Below, piece by piece: positions 61,998 to 64,000 of a stretch of DNA of 64,000 nucleotides. The stretch lies in NCBI RefSeq assembly GCF_001421415.1, contig NZ_LMKH01000036.1:258611-322610 (forward strand), read 5' to 3'. This DNA is from Sphingomonas sp. Leaf208 (GTDB taxonomy: Bacteria; Pseudomonadota; Alphaproteobacteria; Sphingomonadales; Sphingomonadaceae). Numbering within the stretch: position 1 is the first letter of the stretch; the number at the start of each line of letters is the position of its first letter. Position numbers and translations under genes: made by a program. The notes below the pieces were generated by a model, which searched no databases, was not told the origin of the DNA, and worked only from the letters and a program-made list of their open reading frames with translations.

Positions 61998-63998
61998 TCA
62001 GGCTCCCTGGGTCGCGAGCTGGCGGGTGCGCGCGTTCTCGGTGGCGATCACGTCCTCGACCGGGATGTGGAAGTCGCGCTTGTAGTTGAAGGTGTGGAAG
62101 ATGGTGGTGCCGAAGATGCCGGCGAGTGCCAGCCCTGCGAGCCACCAGACGTACCAGATCATCGCGAACCCGAACGCCACGCTGAGGCCGGCGAGCACGA
62201 CGCCCGTGCCGGTGCCGCTCGGCATGTGAATCGACTTGAAGCCGGTCACGGGCCGCTCGTGCTTGCGATCCTTCATGTCGTACCAGGCGTCCAGGTCGTG
62301 GACGATCGGCGTGAACGCGAAGTTGTACTCCGGCGGCGGCGACGAGGTCGCCCACTCCAGTGTGCGACCGTTCCACGGGTCGCCGCTGTGATCGGCCAGC
62401 GCCTCGCGGTTGCGGATGCTGACGAAGATCTGGAGCAGGAAGGCACCGATGCCGGCTGCGATCAGGGCTGCACCGAAGGCGGCGATGACGAACCAGATCT
62501 GCAGGTTCGGATCGTCGAAATAGCGCATCCGGCGAGTCACGCCCATCAGGCCGAGCACGTAGAGCGGCATGAACGCGAAGTAGAAGCCGACCACCCAGCA
62601 CCAGAACGATACCGTGCCCCACTTCTTGTCCAGCTTGAAGCCGAACGCCTTCGGGAACCAGTAGTTGATGCCGGCGAACATGCCGAACAGCGTGCCGCCG
62701 ATGATCACGTTATGGAAATGCGCGACCAGGAACAGCGAGTTGTGCAGCACGAAGTCGGCGGGCGGCACCGCAAGCAGCACGCCGGTCATGCCGCCGATCG
62801 TGAAGGTCACCATGAAGGCGATCGTCCACATCATCGGCAGTTCGAACCGGATCCGACCCTTGTACATCGTGAACAGCCAGTTGAAGATCTTGGCCCCGGT
62901 CGGGATCGAGATGATCATCGTGGTGATGCCGAAGAACGAGTTCACGCTCGCGCCCGACCCCATCGTGAAGAAGTGATGCAGCCAGACGAGATAGGCGAGG
63001 ATCGTGATGACGAGCGTCGCATAGACCATCGAGCTGTAGCCGAAGAGGCGCTTGCCCGAGAAGGTCGAGGTGACTTCCGAGAAGATGCCGAACGCCGGCA
63101 GGACCAGGATGTAGACCTCGGGATGACCCCAGATCCAGATCAGGTTGACGTACATCATCGGATTGCCGCCCGAGTCGTTCGTGAAGAACGCGGTGCCGAT
63201 GTAGCGATCGAGCGACAGCATCGCGAGAACCGCGGTCAGCACCGGGAAGGCGGCGACGATCAGGATGTTGGTGCACAGTGACGTCCAGACGAAGATCGGC
63301 ATCTTCATCATGGTCATGCCGGGCGCACGCATCTTGACGATGGTCGCGACCAGATTGACGCCGGACAACAGTGTCCCGATGCCCGCGATCTGCAACGCCC
63401 AGATATAGTAATCGACACCAACGTCTGGCGAATACGCCAACCCTGAGAGGGGCGGCATGGCAAGCCAGCCGGTCCGTGCGAACTCACCAATGAACAGCGA
63501 CATCATGACGATCACGGCACCGGCCGCGGTCATCCAGAAGCTGAAATTGTTGAGGAACGGGAACGACACGTCGCGCGCACCGATCTGGAGCGGGACGACA
63601 TAGTTCATCAGGCCCGTGACCAGCGGCATCGCCACGAAGAAGATCATGATCACGCCGTGCGCGGTGAACACCTGGTCGTAGTGGTGCGCGGTCAGGTACC
63701 CTTCGGAGCCGTTGAACGCCATCGCCTGCTGCGCGCGCATCATGATCGCGTCGGAGAACCCGCGCAGCAGCATGACGATCGCCAGGATGATGTACATGAT
63801 GCCGATCTTCTTGTGATCGACGCTGGTGAACCACTGGTTCCACAGATAGCCCCAGACCTTGAAATAGGTCAGCGCGGCGACGAGCCCGAGCCCACCGATC
63901 GCCACCATCGCGAAGGTGGCGACGACGATCGGTTCGTGCAGCGGCAGCGACTCCAGGGTCAGGCGGCCGAAGATAGTCTTCAACAGGGTGTCGTTCAT
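61998..63998 (-). CDS. cyoB: Cytochrome o ubiquinol oxidase subunit I
   Basis: The catalytic heme-copper subunit, 666 residues, complete within the window. Heme ligands His114 and His429; CuB ligands His292, His341 and His342 with the His292-Tyr296 crosslink pair (WGHPEVYI); high-spin heme ligand His427. K channel Lys370 and D channel Asp143 are present. Arg79, Asp83 and His106 match the quinol-site residues Arg71, Asp75 and His98 of E. coli CyoB, which marks it as a quinol, not cytochrome c, oxidase. cyoA would be next, beyond the right edge. Confidence 0.98.
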   Translation of the reverse strand: MNDTLLKTIFGRLTLESLPLHEPIVVATFAMVAIGGLGLVAALTYFKVWGYLWNQWFTSVDHKKIGIMYIILAIVMLLRGFSDAIMMRAQQAMAFNGSEGYLTAHHYDQVFTAHGVIMIFFVAMPLVTGLMNYVVPLQIGARDVSFPFLNNFSFWMTAAGAVIVMMSLFIGEFARTGWLAMPPLSGLAYSPDVGVDYYIWALQIAGIGTLLSGVNLVATIVKMRAPGMTMMKMPIFVWTSLCTNILIVAAFPVLTAVLAMLSLDRYIGTAFFTNDSGGNPMMYVNLIWIWGHPEVYILVLPAFGIFSEVTSTFSGKRLFGYSSMVYATLVITILAYLVWLHHFFTMGSGASVNSFFGITTMIISIPTGAKIFNWLFTMYKGRIRFELPMMWTIAFMVTFTIGGMTGVLLAVPPADFVLHNSLFLVAHFHNVIIGGTLFGMFAGINYWFPKAFGFKLDKKWGTVSFWCWVVGFYFAFMPLYVLGLMGVTRRMRYFDDPNLQIWFVIAAFGAALIAAGIGAFLLQIFVSIRNREALADHSGDPWNGRTLEWATSSPPPEYNFAFTPIVHDLDAWYDMKDRKHERPVTGFKSIHMPSGTGTGVVLAGLSVAFGFAMIWYVWWLAGLALAGIFGTTIFHTFNYKRDFHIPVEDVIATENARTRQLATQGA

Positions 63999-64000
63999 GA

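Overview
The window looks like a chromosomal segment of a Sphingomonas-type alphaproteobacterium. The signs are high GC, the gene families present (an Oar-like TonB-dependent receptor, TldE/PmbA, RegB/RegA, plant-type glutamate-cysteine ligase, DUF3297, a GTA-type holin) and intergenic DNA packed with short inverted GC-rich repeats. There is no plasmid, prophage structural module, transposase or CRISPR array. The genus is inferred from protein families, not from a marker gene.

Layout. 0-2.2 kb: hslV, then a holin plus GH108 endolysin pair standing alone, resembling the detached lysis cassette of gene transfer agents. 2.2-8.7 kb: malic enzyme, tRNA-Pro, a small monooxygenase, and the yajC-secD-secF translocon operon followed by a DUF498 protein. 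8.8-17.8 kb: a GT4 glycosyltransferase, mannose-6-phosphate isomerase, bamD, recN, a Tat-signal SDR and ligA. 18-24.9 kb: a large Oar-like receptor followed by a LytS/LytTR two-component pair and a SleB-like cell wall hydrolase. 25-33.7 kb: an ABC-F ATPase, DUF3297, a glycine-rich secreted protein, an L,D-transpeptidase, typA, a putative zinc peptidase and a quinone-oxidoreductase-like ADH. 33.8-37.3 kb: telA with an XpaC-like partner, a small CxxC protein, a decayed copy of the xpaC 3' end, and an unknown secreted protein. 37.3-44.6 kb: the ubiA-pmbA-inositol monophosphatase operon, rsmE, gshA and an ICMT-like membrane methyltransferase.

44.6-53.8 kb is an accessory-looking stretch without the repeat families. 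It carries small or uncommon genes (a zinc-ribbon-like peptide, RMD1/DUF155, DUF2490, a homoserine-acetyltransferase-like hydrolase, a TIGR02594 hydrolase, a GDSL esterase, a phosphoesterase, a divergent LysR/aldo-keto reductase pair, a renalase-like oxidoreductase). It ends at the 3' end of tRNA-Ser(GGA).

53.9-64 kb: a cyclophilin, then a long leftward block. Nearest the right edge is a quinol oxidase operon (cyoB, cyoC, cyoD, with cyoA presumably just outside) that continues without a gap into SURF1 and the redox sensor kinase RegB, then RegA and a spore-photoproduct-lyase-like radical SAM enzyme. It is followed by a DODA-type dioxygenase, an FMN reductase and a pirin. The pirin reading frame is broken by one extra base in a G run.

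Functional themes are envelope biogenesis and turnover (SecDF-YajC, BamD, L,D-transpeptidase, SleB, ManA/GT4), redox-sensed respiration (Cyo-SURF1-RegBA) and genome maintenance (RecN, LigA, SPL-like enzyme). At least six families of inverted repeats occupy most intergenic regions from 0.6 to 43.3 kb; one more copy lies between regB and regA.
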